64,000 nt of DNA from Lutjanus erythropterus (GCA_020091685.1 CM034605.1:12534218-12598217), one strand, 5' to 3'. Shown: positions 28,701-56,859, counted from the first letter of the stretch. Program-made: numbers and translations. The notes: generated from the letters alone by a model not told the origin.

Positions 28701-29342
28701 AACTGCCCCTCAAATCCTCTGAAAATCGTATCAACCAAAGAACATGGGTGTTATATTGGATGTTTCATAATTACGAACGGATGAAGCTCTAACCAATATG
28801 AATGAATTTATTTTTGAGGATGTCTAATCTTGTTTCCTTCAGCATCACTGTTGTACCAGCTGATTTACTACCATCTTATGGAAGTTACACTCTGGCATCT
28901 TTGTTTCTGTGTTTTCAAACGCAGAAGTTTTAACTCAGCTGACAGACAGGCCGTCTGTCGTAACGCTAAATCTGTGACAACCGGACCCGGCTGCGTCTCT
29001 CTCGTTGTATTTACACCTAAATACCGATGTTTAGTTGTTAGAGGCTCACAAAACGAAACCCAACGTGGCTTAATTGACAAACAGTAAGACTTAAATTGCG
29101 ATTTAACTGCCCGCTTTACCTGTAGATGCAGTTTCCATAGCAACGGGCGGCCTTTTCCCGTCGTCCTGGTAGGGATGAAATTGTTGATCCAGGTCGCCCG
29201 CCACCTCGCCGCCTCTCGGCTTCAAATCTTCACGTAACTCGCCGAACCGGGTCGGCGTGTTCCCAAACAGGCCGTTCCTCTCGTAGTCATCCCCAAACCA
29301 CCTCCCTTCCGAGCCTAGCTCCTCACCGGGCTGAGCGGACAT
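615..29342 (-). CDS. rtn1: reticulon-1 gene, coding span in window (isoforms A and C)
   Basis: Reticulons sit as hairpins in tubular ER membrane and bend it; RTN1 is the neuronal/neuroendocrine member. Eight coding exons of isoform A are visible, all joined in phase: 29342-29120, 16596-15862, 13713-13030, 2816-2609, 2163-2025, 1330-1261, 812-766 and 673-615. The homology domain contains the RTN1-type stretches AIDLLYWRNVKQSG, QKTDEGHPFK, KELRRLFLVQDLVDSLK and VLMWLLTYVGALFNGLTLL, and its exon lengths (208, 139, 70, 47, 59 nt) fit the reticulon pattern. Two hydrophobic hairpins flank a loop of about 65 residues. The last coding exon (family ending about KIQAKIPGAKR) is not found and should lie left of position 1. 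Exons 2 and 3 begin and end in phase 1, so either can be skipped in frame. The paralogue (rtn1a or rtn1b) cannot be decided from sequence alone. Confidence 0.96.
766..812 (-). CDS. rtn1: rtn1 homology-domain exon 4
   Basis: 47 nt encoding AVVSMFTMPVVYEKHQ, the end of the second hairpin. Acceptor ctctacag, donor CAG|gtacga. Confidence 0.96.
1107..1190. repeat. (GT)42 microsatellite in rtn1 intron
   Basis: An uninterrupted GT run of 84 bp, 70 bp from the donor of the exon at 1261-1330. In the rtn1 transcript it is a CA repeat. Confidence 0.98.
1261..1330 (-). CDS. rtn1: rtn1 homology-domain exon 3 (second hairpin)
   Basis: 70 nt encoding FAVLMWLLTYVGALFNGLTL through LIL, nearly identical to mammalian RTN1. 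Acceptor gtgtttcag, donor G|gtgagg. Confidence 0.97.
1390..1960. repeat. dispersed repeat, copy 1, with internal inverted repeat
   Basis: Shares many blocks with 63110-63860, for example cacacctgtcaggtg, taataaatgtcttttc-like and agtgatttgtt. Inside, 1551-1577 and 1663-1689 form an inverted repeat matching at 24 of 27 positions. Family not identified; it lies in an rtn1 intron. Confidence 0.8.
2025..2163 (-). CDS. rtn1: rtn1 homology-domain exon 2 (inter-hairpin loop)
   Basis: 139 nt encoding SYLEMEIALSQDQISKYA through CMKELRRLFLVQDLVDSLK, the loop between the two hairpins. Acceptor cttaccag, donor AAG|gtttgc. Confidence 0.97.
2609..2816 (-). CDS. rtn1: rtn1 homology-domain exon 1 (first membrane hairpin)
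   Basis: 208 nt. Starts IDLLYWRNVKQSG and ends QKTDEGHPFK, with the long hydrophobic hairpin (LLLLFSLTQFSVVSVGAYL, then LAALSATISF) in between. Acceptor ccctacag, donor AA|gtgagt. This is the acceptor used by every rtn1 isoform. The length equals the usual reticulon exon. Confidence 0.97.
2817..4908. other. rtn1 intron upstream of the homology domain
   Basis: No coding exon recognised apart from the candidate start at 4909-4921. Contains a CA microsatellite at 4680-4717. Open frames here are short and resemble no known protein. Confidence 0.6.
4680..4717. repeat. CA microsatellite
   Basis: Nineteen CA units in the rtn1 intron, followed by imperfect acatac units. Confidence 0.97.
4909..4921 (-). 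CDS. rtn1: candidate third first exon of rtn1 (4 codons)
   Basis: Reads gccATGG (strong initiation context), codons MGAA plus one G, then a good donor gtcagt. The phase matches the shared acceptor at 2816, giving MGAA-AIDLLYW. An in-frame TAA sits 30 bases upstream of the ATG, so this would be the start. The upstream sequence (4922-5130) is G-rich. No homologous isoform is known to me, and such a short match can occur by chance. Confidence 0.3.
4922..9113. other. rtn1 intron between candidate start and isoform C exon
   Basis: G-rich around 5040-5095; a run of nine or more G at 6171-6180; T-rich stretches. No exon or well-defined element was recognised. Confidence 0.55.
9114..9171 (-). CDS. 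rtn1: rtn1 isoform C first exon
   Basis: Encodes MQATADVKKESSWSSWKGQ (19 codons) plus one base, then donor G|gtactg. Mammalian RTN1-C starts MQATADSTKMDCVWSNWKSQ, so identity is clear. The leftover G joins CG at 2816 to make the Ala of AIDLLYW. The start has A at -3. This makes the short reticulon of about 208 residues that is almost entirely the membrane domain. Confidence 0.92.
9172..9560 (-). promoter_or_regulatory. rtn1: likely isoform C promoter and 5' leader
   Basis: Lies directly upstream, in gene direction, of the isoform C ATG. It has a purine/pyrimidine-skewed leader, a GC-rich patch around 9355-9385 and a GT/GC-alternating run near 9440-9470. No TATA box was found. Called by position only; the transcription start is unknown. 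Confidence 0.4.
9877..10212. mobile_element. hAT-like short DNA element (non-autonomous)
   Basis: Ends tagagctgtaa and ttgcagcccta are inverted copies of each other (about 11 bp, two mismatches). Flanks attttaat and atttcaat give an 8-bp target duplication with one mismatch, the length typical of hAT. No transposase coding. The same family recurs at 12232-12546. Confidence 0.8.
10221..12137. other. rtn1 intron, no exon seen
   Basis: Between the hAT-like element and the next repeat. Open frames at 10604-10957 and 11598-12059 lack recognisable domains and are flanked by no convincing splice sites; probably non-coding. Confidence 0.5.
12138..12938. mobile_element. short DNA element, family T copy 1 (interrupted)
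   Basis: Begins tagagcccaactga and ends gttgaccctact, approximate inverted ends (tagagcccaactg versus tagggtcaaccg). Relatives are at 28277-28727 and 47067-47576. It is split by a second element at 12232-12546. No coding capacity. Flanks agree at only 5 of 8 bases, so the exact borders are approximate. Confidence 0.65.
12232..12546. mobile_element. hAT-like element nested inside family T copy
   Basis: Closely resembles the element at 9877-10212, including the shared block atcttgggctttgggaaaca. Flanks gttgtctg and gttctctg form an 8-bp duplication with one mismatch, showing insertion into the outer element. Confidence 0.8.
13030..13713 (-). CDS. rtn1: rtn1 exon 3, isoform A/B region
   Basis: 684 nt, phase 1 at both ends. 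It contains the RTN1 signatures SSAESGDSEIELVSEE, YSILREEREAELDSDL and ASEESPKREQ, and ends FNKQK|A, where mammalian RTN1 has FLNKQK before the homology domain. Acceptor gtaagcag, donor G|gtcagt. Proline- and lysine-rich between the motifs. The internal Met at 13690 could start a shorter isoform, but nothing else supports that. Confidence 0.93.
13945..14786. mobile_element. hAT-like non-autonomous element, 842 bp
   Basis: Ends tagatgcaccgattt and atcagtacatcccta are inverted copies with a small gap. Flanks accacaat and agcgcaat match at 6 of 8 positions. It contains no recognisable transposase. The end motif tagggatgcac is shared with the element at 56501-56859. Confidence 0.65.
14860..14946. 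repeat. remnant of the repeat seen at 51080-51426
   Basis: The block actaaatcctacatactggt followed by cctttaaa resembles the end of that family (in reverse aspect, ttaaag...tgtgtaagatttag). Only one end survives. Confidence 0.4.
15862..16596 (-). CDS. rtn1: rtn1 exon 2, isoform A N-terminal region
   Basis: 735 nt, phase 1 at both ends, acceptor ctctgtag and donor C|gtaagc. The translation begins DSMSGLFRKPMNDDGDVYTS and carries an acidic run (DEDDEEEEEEE). Two motifs mark it as RTN1: VKITLTE, and the segment VTLSEPEDDSP, which resembles VTVSEPEDDSP in mammals. Low-complexity, serine-rich and probably disordered; specific to the long isoform. Confidence 0.92.
21424..21530. repeat. dispersed repeat fragment
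   Basis: The segment around gttcatccttgagtccaagt followed by accaaatttgaagaaatt belongs to a repeat I know as very common in teleost genomes. Family name not certain; only one fragment is present here. Confidence 0.45.
22183..22262. mobile_element. hAT-like element remnant
   Basis: Begins taggactgcaactattgatt, close to the end of the 9877-10212 family, followed by alternating attaat blocks. The other end could not be placed. Confidence 0.4.
23722..24612. mobile_element. foldback element, family F1 copy 1
   Basis: The two ends are long inverted copies: ttaaagggacagctcacccc at the left and, reading the right end backwards, ttaaagggatggttcaaacc, both followed by caaaaatgcatat-like and cttacctgtag blocks. 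About 890 bp, no coding. A second, partial copy lies at 53287-53952. Confidence 0.75.
24613..27779. other. rtn1 intron 1, middle part
   Basis: CTC-rich stretch at 24720-24750, a GT run near 26848-26868 and poly-A at 27191-27213. No exon recognised. Confidence 0.5.
27780..28275. repeat. local duplication, copy 1
   Basis: Aligns block by block with 28727-29105: atcaaccaaa, gatgtctaatctt, catctttgtttctgtg, ctgacagacaagccgtctgt, then aaacctaacatggct. The copies differ by substitutions and small indels, so the event is not recent. Confidence 0.8.
28277..28727. mobile_element. short DNA element, family T copy 2
   Basis: Begins tagagcctgaccaatc, like the copies at 12138 and 47067, and ends near a weak match of the other inverted end. 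It lies exactly between the two halves of the local duplication. Confidence 0.5.
28727..29105. repeat. local duplication, copy 2, next to rtn1 exon 1
   Basis: Second copy of 27780-28275. It runs to within 15 bp of the isoform A exon 1 donor at 29119, so the duplicated stretch was originally the first part of intron 1. Confidence 0.8.
29120..29342 (-). CDS. rtn1: rtn1 exon 1, isoform A start
   Basis: 74 codons plus one base. The chosen start gives MSAQPGEELGSEG and the exon ends ...VAMETAST, matching the conserved VAMETASTG of mammalian RTN1-A. The donor is G|gtaaag. No ATG lies upstream in this frame close to the start; the -3 base is A. The segment is CpG-rich, as expected near a vertebrate promoter. 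The N-terminal part is predicted to be cytosolic and unstructured. Confidence 0.9.
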
Positions 29343-29390
29343 GCTTTTTCCTGTTGTCGGACACACGATAGACTAGCTAGGTTACTCGGC

Positions 29391-29430
29391 TTCTTCTTCT
29401 TTTTCTTCTTCTTCTTCTTCTTCTTCTTCT
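29391..29430. repeat. TTC trinucleotide repeat in rtn1 5' leader region
   Basis: About 13 TTC units with one T-rich interruption (GAA in the rtn1 transcript), about 50 bp upstream of the start codon. Confidence 0.95.
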
Positions 29431-29586
29431 CTGCCGTATGTAACTGTAAATAAGCGGTGTCAACCCTTCCCTTCTGCGCTAGAATGGGTAACGGAGACAG
29501 ACACACAACAACAATGCAGCTCCTGGCTGGCTAACGTCTGTCTGTGAACTGAGCCGGGGTTTGTAGATGCCACAGATGAGGCGGTG

Positions 29587-29610
29587 CGGTCGGTCGGTCG
29601 GTCGGTCGGT
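29587..29610. repeat. (CGGT)6 tandem repeat
   Basis: Six perfect tetranucleotide units in the presumed rtn1 promoter region. Confidence 0.95.
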
Positions 29611-29917
29611 GTGGGGAGCAGAGGAGAGGAGTGAGGGTGATTGTTTTAGTTCACTGCTCCACCGGTGACGTCATGGTGTCCGCGAGACTCACGGTTGGCA
29701 CCACAGGCAGTAGAAGAGGAATTTACTGTCAGTGGTTGGCACTTTATTTGGGGCTGAGTCAAATGTGAAAGGCATTTCGACGGCTCACAAATGAAGTCAA
29801 GTATTTGACATTGACGGAGTGAATGACGGCAAAATGAAGCTTGGTGTGGTGAAACAGGTTACGGTGACTCTCCAAACAGACCAGTCAGTGAAATTGAACG
29901 TATGGTCCAAAGGTGGG

Positions 29918-29919
<2 letters not shown>

Positions 29920-29973
<54 letters not shown>
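29920..29973. repeat. (TAA)18 microsatellite
   Basis: Eighteen perfect units between the divergent genes rtn1 and lrrc9. Confidence 0.97.
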
Positions 29974-29976
<3 letters not shown>

Positions 29977-30339
29977 TCGGAAACTGCAATAAGAACTAGT
30001 AAATGTGATATAAAACTGTGCCCATAAAATTAGGTTAAAAATGTTACGGTTTTGTGAAAGATTATCTTGCAGTGTGGCGCCCTCATGTGGTAGCTCAAAA
30101 TATGGTCAGGACCCTGAAAGTTTATTATTATCATTATTATTATTTATCTATTTATTTATTCCTTATATTCATGTACAAAGCATTATGGCTTGTATCGGTA
30201 CTCTATAATATATATCAATGTTTATACAGTATTAAAGACAAAACAAGCAATCAAAACAGAACAAAAAAAAAAAAAAAAGAGTGACAGTCTTAGACATAGC
30301 ATGAATAAATTCAGAATAAAATTAATACCTAACCTTTCT

Positions 30340-30780
30340 TAATATGGAGGGCCGTAACTGGCAAAATCAAAAAATAAATAACTGATTCAATAAATAAATT
30401 TATATACCATTAAAAGCAACAAAATAATATTGAATTAATGAATAAAATCTGAAATAAATTGATAATTCTGTTTAAATTTGCTTCTGTATTTATTTACCTT
30501 TGTATTGCCCTGTTTATTTACTTTCCCATTTATGTTTTATGTTATTCCCTGTATTTATTTCCACCAACTTACTGATTTCTGCATTTGTTTTTCGCTTTCT
30601 TTATGCATTTCCATGTGCTTTTTACATTTCTCTATGTACTTCCATTTGCCTTGTACTTTTTCTATGTACTTCCATTTGCTATTACATTTCTTTATGCATT
30701 TAAATGTGCCCTTTACAGTTCTTTAAGAATTTCTGTTTGTTTTTTGTTATACATTTCTTTATGTCTTTCTGATTCCTAAT
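30340..30780. repeat. AT-rich dispersed element with degenerate tandem units
   Basis: Begins atggagggccgtaactggca and passes into a tract (about 30480-30770) of loosely repeated units like tttatgtacttccatttgc followed by tttacatttct, roughly 28-32 bp long. No coding function; long open frames here come from the repeat. Confidence 0.6.
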
Positions 30781-31210
30781 ATGCCAATGAGACCTAAAAG
30801 AATGACAGAATTAGAATTATCCACTTCACATTTATCCAGTGTAACAATACATCCTGAGACAGCCAGCTGTGAAATGAGAGGGGAAAAAAACTGTACAGGT
30901 TCAAAATGGAAGAAAATATGTTCTCGTGTCTCAATATTCTTCCACATCCACATGCGTTGTTCTTGAAATTAAAGAGATGTCAGCCAAATGAACCCAAAAG
31001 CTGGTCGTGTCTAGAACATGGATGTCTGAAGGAGACCTAGAAGATCCAAAAGGGAAGCCTTGATTTAAAAAAAACTCTCGAGAGATTTGTAGGCCTTGCT
31101 TCGTCATTGTTCACGTTACGCGAACTATTTGTGTTTTATAATGTGCAAACGCTGTCACCTTCTGGATAGATTTAGGAACGAAAACACATAGTTTAGGTTA
31201 AAATGATGAC

Positions 31211-31220
31211 TCTCGCGAGA
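31211..31220. promoter_or_regulatory. TCTCGCGAGA palindrome in lrrc9 promoter
   Basis: Exact 10-bp palindrome about 510 bp upstream of the lrrc9 start codon. This motif is known at a subset of vertebrate CpG promoters and is bound by BANP. It lies in a CG-containing patch (31205-31230). Confidence 0.65.
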
Positions 31221-31239
31221 TCTTTCGCGGGTCTGTGGT

Positions 31240-31730
31240 TCCCTGCTATGGCACCTTAGCAACCAGACGCTCCTGCCTGGATACGGACTGATACCAAACA
31301 TTGCTGAACTCGGGAGGGCCACTTAGTTTTAGTATGAACAGAAGTTGTGTAGCACAATGTAATTCGGCGTGGAAAATAGTTTTTCTGCCATTCAAGGTTG
31401 AATTTAACATATTAATTTATGGTAATTCTGCGATTTATACGACTTATCTTACGTGAGCTAACGTTAACTGCTCCAACACCCGCGTTAGCTAGCTCTAGCT
31501 GGTACTATAAGTTTAACGGTTAGCGAAGTTAGCATAAATGTATGGCGACATTTAGTGTGTTTGCTCACTAACCTCATTAGTTACTATACTAACCCTAATT
31601 CCCACGAATCTTTCTTCAGTCTTCCAGACGGTCAGTGGAATAAAAGCAGGATACATGCATTATAAGCGCAACTGATCAAACTACTTTACCTATTGTTAGC
31701 TCAGCTGAAGAAAATTTGAAGACAGAAGTT
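31240..31730 (+). promoter_or_regulatory. lrrc9: lrrc9 5' leader region
   Basis: Contains a strong acceptor ctttcttcag ending at 31619, suggesting that the exon with the ATG starts at 31620 and a non-coding exon lies upstream. Motifs gctaac/gttagc recur between 31453 and 31532. No TATA box seen. Confidence 0.5.
31257..31264. promoter_or_regulatory. RFX half-site-like motif
   Basis: TAGCAACC matches one half of the X-box bound by RFX factors, which control many ciliary genes. The other half (expected gttgcc-like) is poor, so this is only suggestive. Confidence 0.3.
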
Positions 31731-51828
<20,098 letters not shown>

Positions 51829-52870
51829 ACTCACTTAGAAACACATATACAAGGACATAGCTATTATGGTAGACATGATTTATGTTTCTGTATTTTTTTA
51901 TACTTTTCACCTAGGCCTACAATTAAAAACTTACATAAGCTACTACATATTTAACTTACATAACTTACATATTTTACTACTTTAAGGACAACTAAATTAG
52001 CAACCAAAAAAATGTACTTGTAAGTTGAGTAAACTTGCTAGATGAGCCTCCATTTGACACTTGAGACAGTGGAGTGGACATGCCCCCAGTGTTTCAGAGC
52101 AGAGAAAAATGCACATTTTTTTCAGTATTTTGAGACCTAATTTTATATACTTAATGATTTTTTTAATCATTCAGATTTGGCTGGCTGGTCAATAACATTT
52201 TCTGTTGTGTGACAAATTCAGAGCACACATTTATTATTGCTTTGCACAGACTTTAAGAAACTAGTCTTAACTTAAGAAAGTCCAGTTCTGCATTTATTGT
52301 GTCAAAAGGATCTCCATTAAATGCATGATGGGAAATGTGGGCCTTCATTACATTATCTTAACTTACATTACAAATCGGAGCAAAGAGAGAAAGCAATACA
52401 CTCTGCTCTACCTATATTACAAAATGTAAATAAGTATATCTATTCAGTACCTTTTTACAGCACATCAACTTTGCAGTGGAGCACGTATTACTGAAAAAAT
52501 AGACTTGACTGTAAATAAACACTTCCTGCTGTGGTAACGTCCGTGAGACAAAGCTGTGGCATGAGCCTGCTCAGAGCTGCAGACATGAGTTGGACAATAA
52601 TGATTGAAACATCTTTGTTGCAATATGAGGGCATTTATGGGGATAGTGCTATGAAACAACATTACCCCCTTCTATTTTGTAATGCCAAGTTGTACTTCTG
52701 TAGTAATTTTGGTGAAAGCATTGCAAAAGGACTGTAACACCTTACTCTGCACACAGACAGTAATACTGTAAAGTAACTTGTTATTATCAAGTTAAAGTAA
52801 ATAGTAATATGTAATATATTACTTTCTTAAACTAATTTACCCAACACTAGTGGACAAGGGTTCAAAAACA

Positions 52871-53031
52871 GGGCGCCCTGGTGGCTTGGTTAGTGAAGTG
52901 TGCACTTCCTTTGCTGGGTCCTCATCCTCAGTCTGTGGGTTCGATTCCAGGCTTCCCATTGCCAGATGTCTTCACTTCACCCCCCGAATCCTTTCCTGTC
53001 ATATCCTCAGTTGCCCTACTGAAAAAAAGGC
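52871..53031 (+). mobile_element. tRNA-derived SINE
   Basis: Head with an A-box-like tggcttggttag and B box ggttcgattcc, followed by a body ending in tcagttgccctac and an A-run. This is the layout of tRNA-derived SINEs. Family not named with certainty. Confidence 0.75.
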
Positions 53032-53286
53032 ATGGACTACAGAATTTAATGCATGGGCACGATGTTCTGCCAAGTAATGTGGATGAGGCCCAATCTCATT
53101 ACACGTACAAATGTGAGTGTGACTTTTTTCATAAATTCTGTTGTGTATATCAACAAGCTTTAGAGAGACACAAACAGTCTGTTCTTCAAGTTCTAATGCA
53201 GTAATCACAGAATTCACCTTTTAGTATAACAATATACCAAAAAATAGTTTGTTTTTTTTTACCCCAAAATAAAAAATACATTGTTA

Positions 53287-53952
53287 AATACATTATTTCT
53301 TCTTTTCTGCTCTTGAGTGTGATGGAACTAGACAGCACTCGGCTTGTGGTGCTCAAAGCACTAAAAAATACATTTGGAAAAACTCGACAGCAATATGTCT
53401 TTACAGAAATCATGACCTCATTATGGCGGACAGACTGTGAAATTTAAGTGATTTTAAGTTTATTGCAAGCCACACTGTGTGATATGGATCTAATAGACTC
53501 TGGTATGACATCAAGTTTGATGTATGTAGACTGTATGATCATAACTACTGAGTCGCAGGCAATGATGCAAGCTACGGTTCAGCTGAGGAGGATGCCATCA
53601 GTTTTTATATCCAGTTCTGTCACAAGCATGAGCCTCATGAGTAGATGCATGCTTCCTTCTGTGCGGTGTCACGAGCAGCCTTTGATGGAGAGAAAACTGT
53701 TCCTACGTCAAACTGCCCACAACAAAGTTGGTAGATTACCTTGAGTAACTGGGTCATGATCATAGAGATGATGACAGAGACCTTGTTCAAGCTGAGTGCC
53801 AACTAGCTCCTTTACATTGGAGAGTAAGCAGACATCTTTATGGCCTATATCTCCAAACCTCGACAACTCACGCCAAAAAAATCTAGACGGAAAAAGCACT
53901 ACTGGTAGCAGGGAAAAATATGTATTTTTGCTTTTGAGAACTGTCCTTTTAA
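53287..53952. mobile_element. foldback element, family F1 copy 2 (partial)
   Basis: Shares caccacaagc/ggtgctcaaag and aaatacatttgg blocks with the inner arms of 23722-24612, in inverted arrangement, and ends actgtccttttaag. The left end appears truncated. Confidence 0.65.
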
Positions 53953-54085
53953 GTTGACCGCTAGTTTAGCAATGTCTTTCCAGCTCTCTAACCCACACCC
54001 TTGCATTTTCAGACAAGAAGCACAAGCACGGTAATGCTGCACGAAGCAGCCAAACTGACTACCCTCAGACACATTTGAAGAACAG

Positions 54086-54167
54086 GAAGCAACCTGACGA
54101 ACACAGGCCTCCTTCCTGATGGGAACAGAGTCGTCATCTCACAGCCCAACCAGGAGCAAGACAGCAG
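54086..54167 (+). CDS. lrrc9: candidate lrrc9 exon 30
   Basis: One frame reads SNLTNTGLLPDGNRVVISQP then NQEQDS plus AG|gttggt. It resembles the human C-terminal ITNVLLPSGFSHY. The acceptor aacag is weak, but its phase fits a donor at 51752. An in-frame stop at 54076 prevents a longer version in this frame. Confidence 0.4.
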
Positions 54168-54277
54168 GTTGGTAAATCCAAAATCCAAGAGATATAATTG
54201 TTCTTTAAAATGTCAGAGATCTGTTAAGAGATGATAGAGCACACTTTGACTGTTTCCTTCTACTTTTTATATCACAG

Positions 54278-54311
54278 ATTTTCAAATGGTGGCAAACCTC
54301 CACCCATGTAG
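54278..54311 (+). CDS. lrrc9: candidate lrrc9 last exon
   Basis: Acceptor tatatcacag, then codons (R)FSNGGKPPPM and TAG, in phase with the candidate exon before it. AATAAA at 54493-54498 would end the transcript. Confidence 0.4.
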
Positions 54312-54492
54312 CAGCCAGAAGAGTTGGAGGATACACCGATAGTGATCGATCAGTATTCAGTCCAAAAATGAACACATGGGACAGCTATGACTGTGGTGTG
54401 GTCATATATCATAGTATTTTAGAACATAATTTCTTGAAGGTGATCTTTTTATAAGTGTGTCTTACTGCATAGGAGCATCTGTATATGTTTTT

Positions 54493-54498
54493 AATAAA
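54493..54498 (+). terminator. poly(A) signal AATAAA
   Basis: Canonical hexamer about 180 bp after the candidate last lrrc9 stop codon. Whether it is used depends on the unsettled 3' structure. Confidence 0.45.
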
Positions 54499-55560
54499 GA
54501 AAACATCAGAACAATGGGCAAATCAAGTGCCTTTTTTGACAAGGTGATGAATTTAAAAAAAATAACGTTTACATATCAATACATCACCTTTGCAGCTGTT
54601 TGAATTTTAGTTTAAACTAAAACATTTATGGGGTCAAAGAAAATTAGGCTTCCTGAAGGTTTATTGTACTGCATCCCTTTCAAATGCATTTATAATGACT
54701 GACCTTATTTTTTGTCCACATATGTGGATCACTAACCATGGTAATCTGAGGATGAGAGGGTTTGGTGTCATTTCTACTGCTATCCCATCCCTGGCCCAGA
54801 ACAAGTGAAAAAACACCCACAGATGTAAGGGCGTGTGAGGGTGGCACGCTGCATTCATCGGGTCAAATGCGTCCCCAACAAGTGGATAATCCAGCTTTAG
54901 CACACCTCTCTGTGGACAATAATCTGCAGTCGTTCAGATAAAGATGTAATCTTGAATGAGGTCCAAATGGATTTTGGAGATTGTCATTTTCATCATGTTA
55001 GCCTCTTTTCGAAAAGCTCACCGCAGTCTCGACTAATAAGCAAATCTCATGTGTTGTAACTGGAAATGAACCTACTCTGCTCTTAATGATGTTAGTTCTG
55101 CTGAACATGAGATTATAATCCTGTCACTTTAGTCTGGTAATCTAGTCCTGTAGTTAACAAAAACACCAGTCTGAGCCTTAAATGTGGAGGATACAGCCTA
55201 TATTATGTGACCTAAAACCTTCTCATTCTGGGACCTCTAAACTGATAATTGTGTGATTGAAAACTCCATGTGAAAAGATTCAGACACAACATATATTCCC
55301 ACCAATCTACATAGGCATTAATGTTACATATAACAGGGAAAGAAACTGTCACTGTCACTGTGCAGATAATTGCTGTCTCAGCAACATCTTATTGAATTAA
55401 ATGTTTTATTTCACTTGAGATCTATACTTGTTCTTTCTTTAAATACCAGTTTATTATTTTTGAGAGCATAGCAGGAATACAACCGCAACAAAGGAAGAAT
55501 AGAAATCCCTCAAGCGAACATAGTACATTTCTGATAATAATGATAGCTACAGTTATCACA
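54499..55560. other. intergenic, repeat-poor stretch
   Basis: 54830-55070 shows no recognised repeat and could be conserved non-coding sequence; this is a guess from appearance only. Confidence 0.3.
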
Positions 55561-56180
55561 TTAAAGGGATAACTCAGATTATTTGAAGTGCGGTCAGCAA
55601 TTAAAGGAATGTTAGCCAATTTAAAAAGGTCCACTTAAAAACACAGCCTTTTCTGACAGGAAACCCCTGTTATAGAAACCAACTATCGCTCTTTCCAACC
55701 TAAACTCCACAGGCAAAATCAGCAATTTTACCTCTGAAAACACAGAAGTTGCTCACCTACCACTGCCTCCATCTGTTGGTTTGTTTGTCTTGATGTTGTG
55801 ACTTTAGCGAATTCGTACTACCCTTTTAAAACTCCAGAGTCACATAAACACAAACAAATTAACAGATTGAGGCAGCGGTACACCACCTGTTGAGTTTGGT
55901 TGGTATAGAGAGAATGACATTTGTCTTATATAAGGGCAGTTTCCTGTCCAAAGAGGCTGTCTGACAGCAAAGGAAAGCAGTGAAAATATTCTAGATATAG
56001 CATACACTAAGTGATACAGATTTTCTTTAGGTGAACCTTTTTTAAGTGGCTAAAGTACCTTTTGCTGCTGACTCTGTCTACAACAGTTCATTGCTTATCT
56101 TCTATGGTGGTGACCCTCTCTGCTTCTCCAAACTTAGGACATGTCCCATTTACTGTAGGCAATACACGTTTGCCATTTCT
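55561..56180. mobile_element. foldback element, family F2 copy 2 (diverged)
   Basis: Begins ttaaagggataactcagatt and shares gcaaaatcagcaattttacc-like, gggcagtttcctgtc-like and ctgctgactctgtctacaac blocks with 43221-44028. Right border uncertain. Confidence 0.6.
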
Positions 56181-56500
56181 CCCAGCTACAAATCATATGT
56201 GGGTCCACCATTACAAACAAAACAGCCATTTTTCATACTTATTGGTAAAAGATAAGGAGCTAGTTGCTACAAGAAGGGCTATAAGCCAATCAAGTTCCCA
56301 TACTTATAAAATACAACAATGAAATTGGCCAATATGTTTAAAGTTTACTTCATGACAAGAAAGAATGTATTAAATCATAGATCATAGGCTCACATTACTA
56401 GTAACTTCTACCTGAGGTAATAGTCTGTGTAACTTTTTAAAATGTAGAGGCACATATACTCTTTAAGTATTCATCCCAGACCTTACCTTTTAGTTCTATA

Positions 56501-56859
56501 TAGGGATGCACTGATACCAATACCAGCATCGGGTATTGGTCCAGTACTGTCCTCACGTACTCCTACTCATACTCATAAAAGTACTCCAATACTCCATACC
56601 CGATACCATGTTACTTACTACAATAAACTAAAAATGTAATGTGTGCAGTAAATATGGTTACACTTGTAGTAGGAAACAGCAACAGTGATTTGTTACATTT
56701 AGAAAGTGAGCATCTAATGAAAATAAAACATGTTTTAAAAGTTATTGTAAGAATTTTAATGGCATTATTAAGTACTTGTATCGGTACTCAGTATCGGCAA
56801 GTACCCAAATGTAAGTACTTGTACTTGGTCTGAAAAAAAGTGGTATCCGTGCATCCCTA
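56501..56859. mobile_element. hAT-like non-autonomous element with perfect target duplication
   Basis: Ends tagggatgcactgatacca and, inverted, tagggatgcacggatacca (one mismatch in 19). Flanked on both sides by gttctata (56493-56500, 56860-56867), an exact 8-bp duplication. 359 bp, no coding. Among the best preserved elements here. Confidence 0.92.

Larger units (their letters stand above)
29343..29720 (-). promoter_or_regulatory. rtn1: rtn1 isoform A promoter and 5' leader
   Basis: CpG-containing stretch upstream, in gene direction, of the isoform A ATG. It holds a TTC run (29391-29430), a single gctaacgt at 29531-29538, and six CGGT units (29587-29610). No TATA box recognised. Transcription start unknown. 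Confidence 0.55.

Noticed and set aside
30478-30779. Overlapping Phe/Leu/Cys-rich open frames resembling membrane proteins
   Set aside because: Explained by the T-rich degenerate tandem repeat.
52881-52960. tRNA gene suggested by A- and B-box-like sequences
   Set aside because: No cloverleaf fits; the head is followed by a SINE body and A-run.
53448-53744. 98-codon frame near 53.5 kb
   Set aside because: Lies within the second F1 foldback copy.
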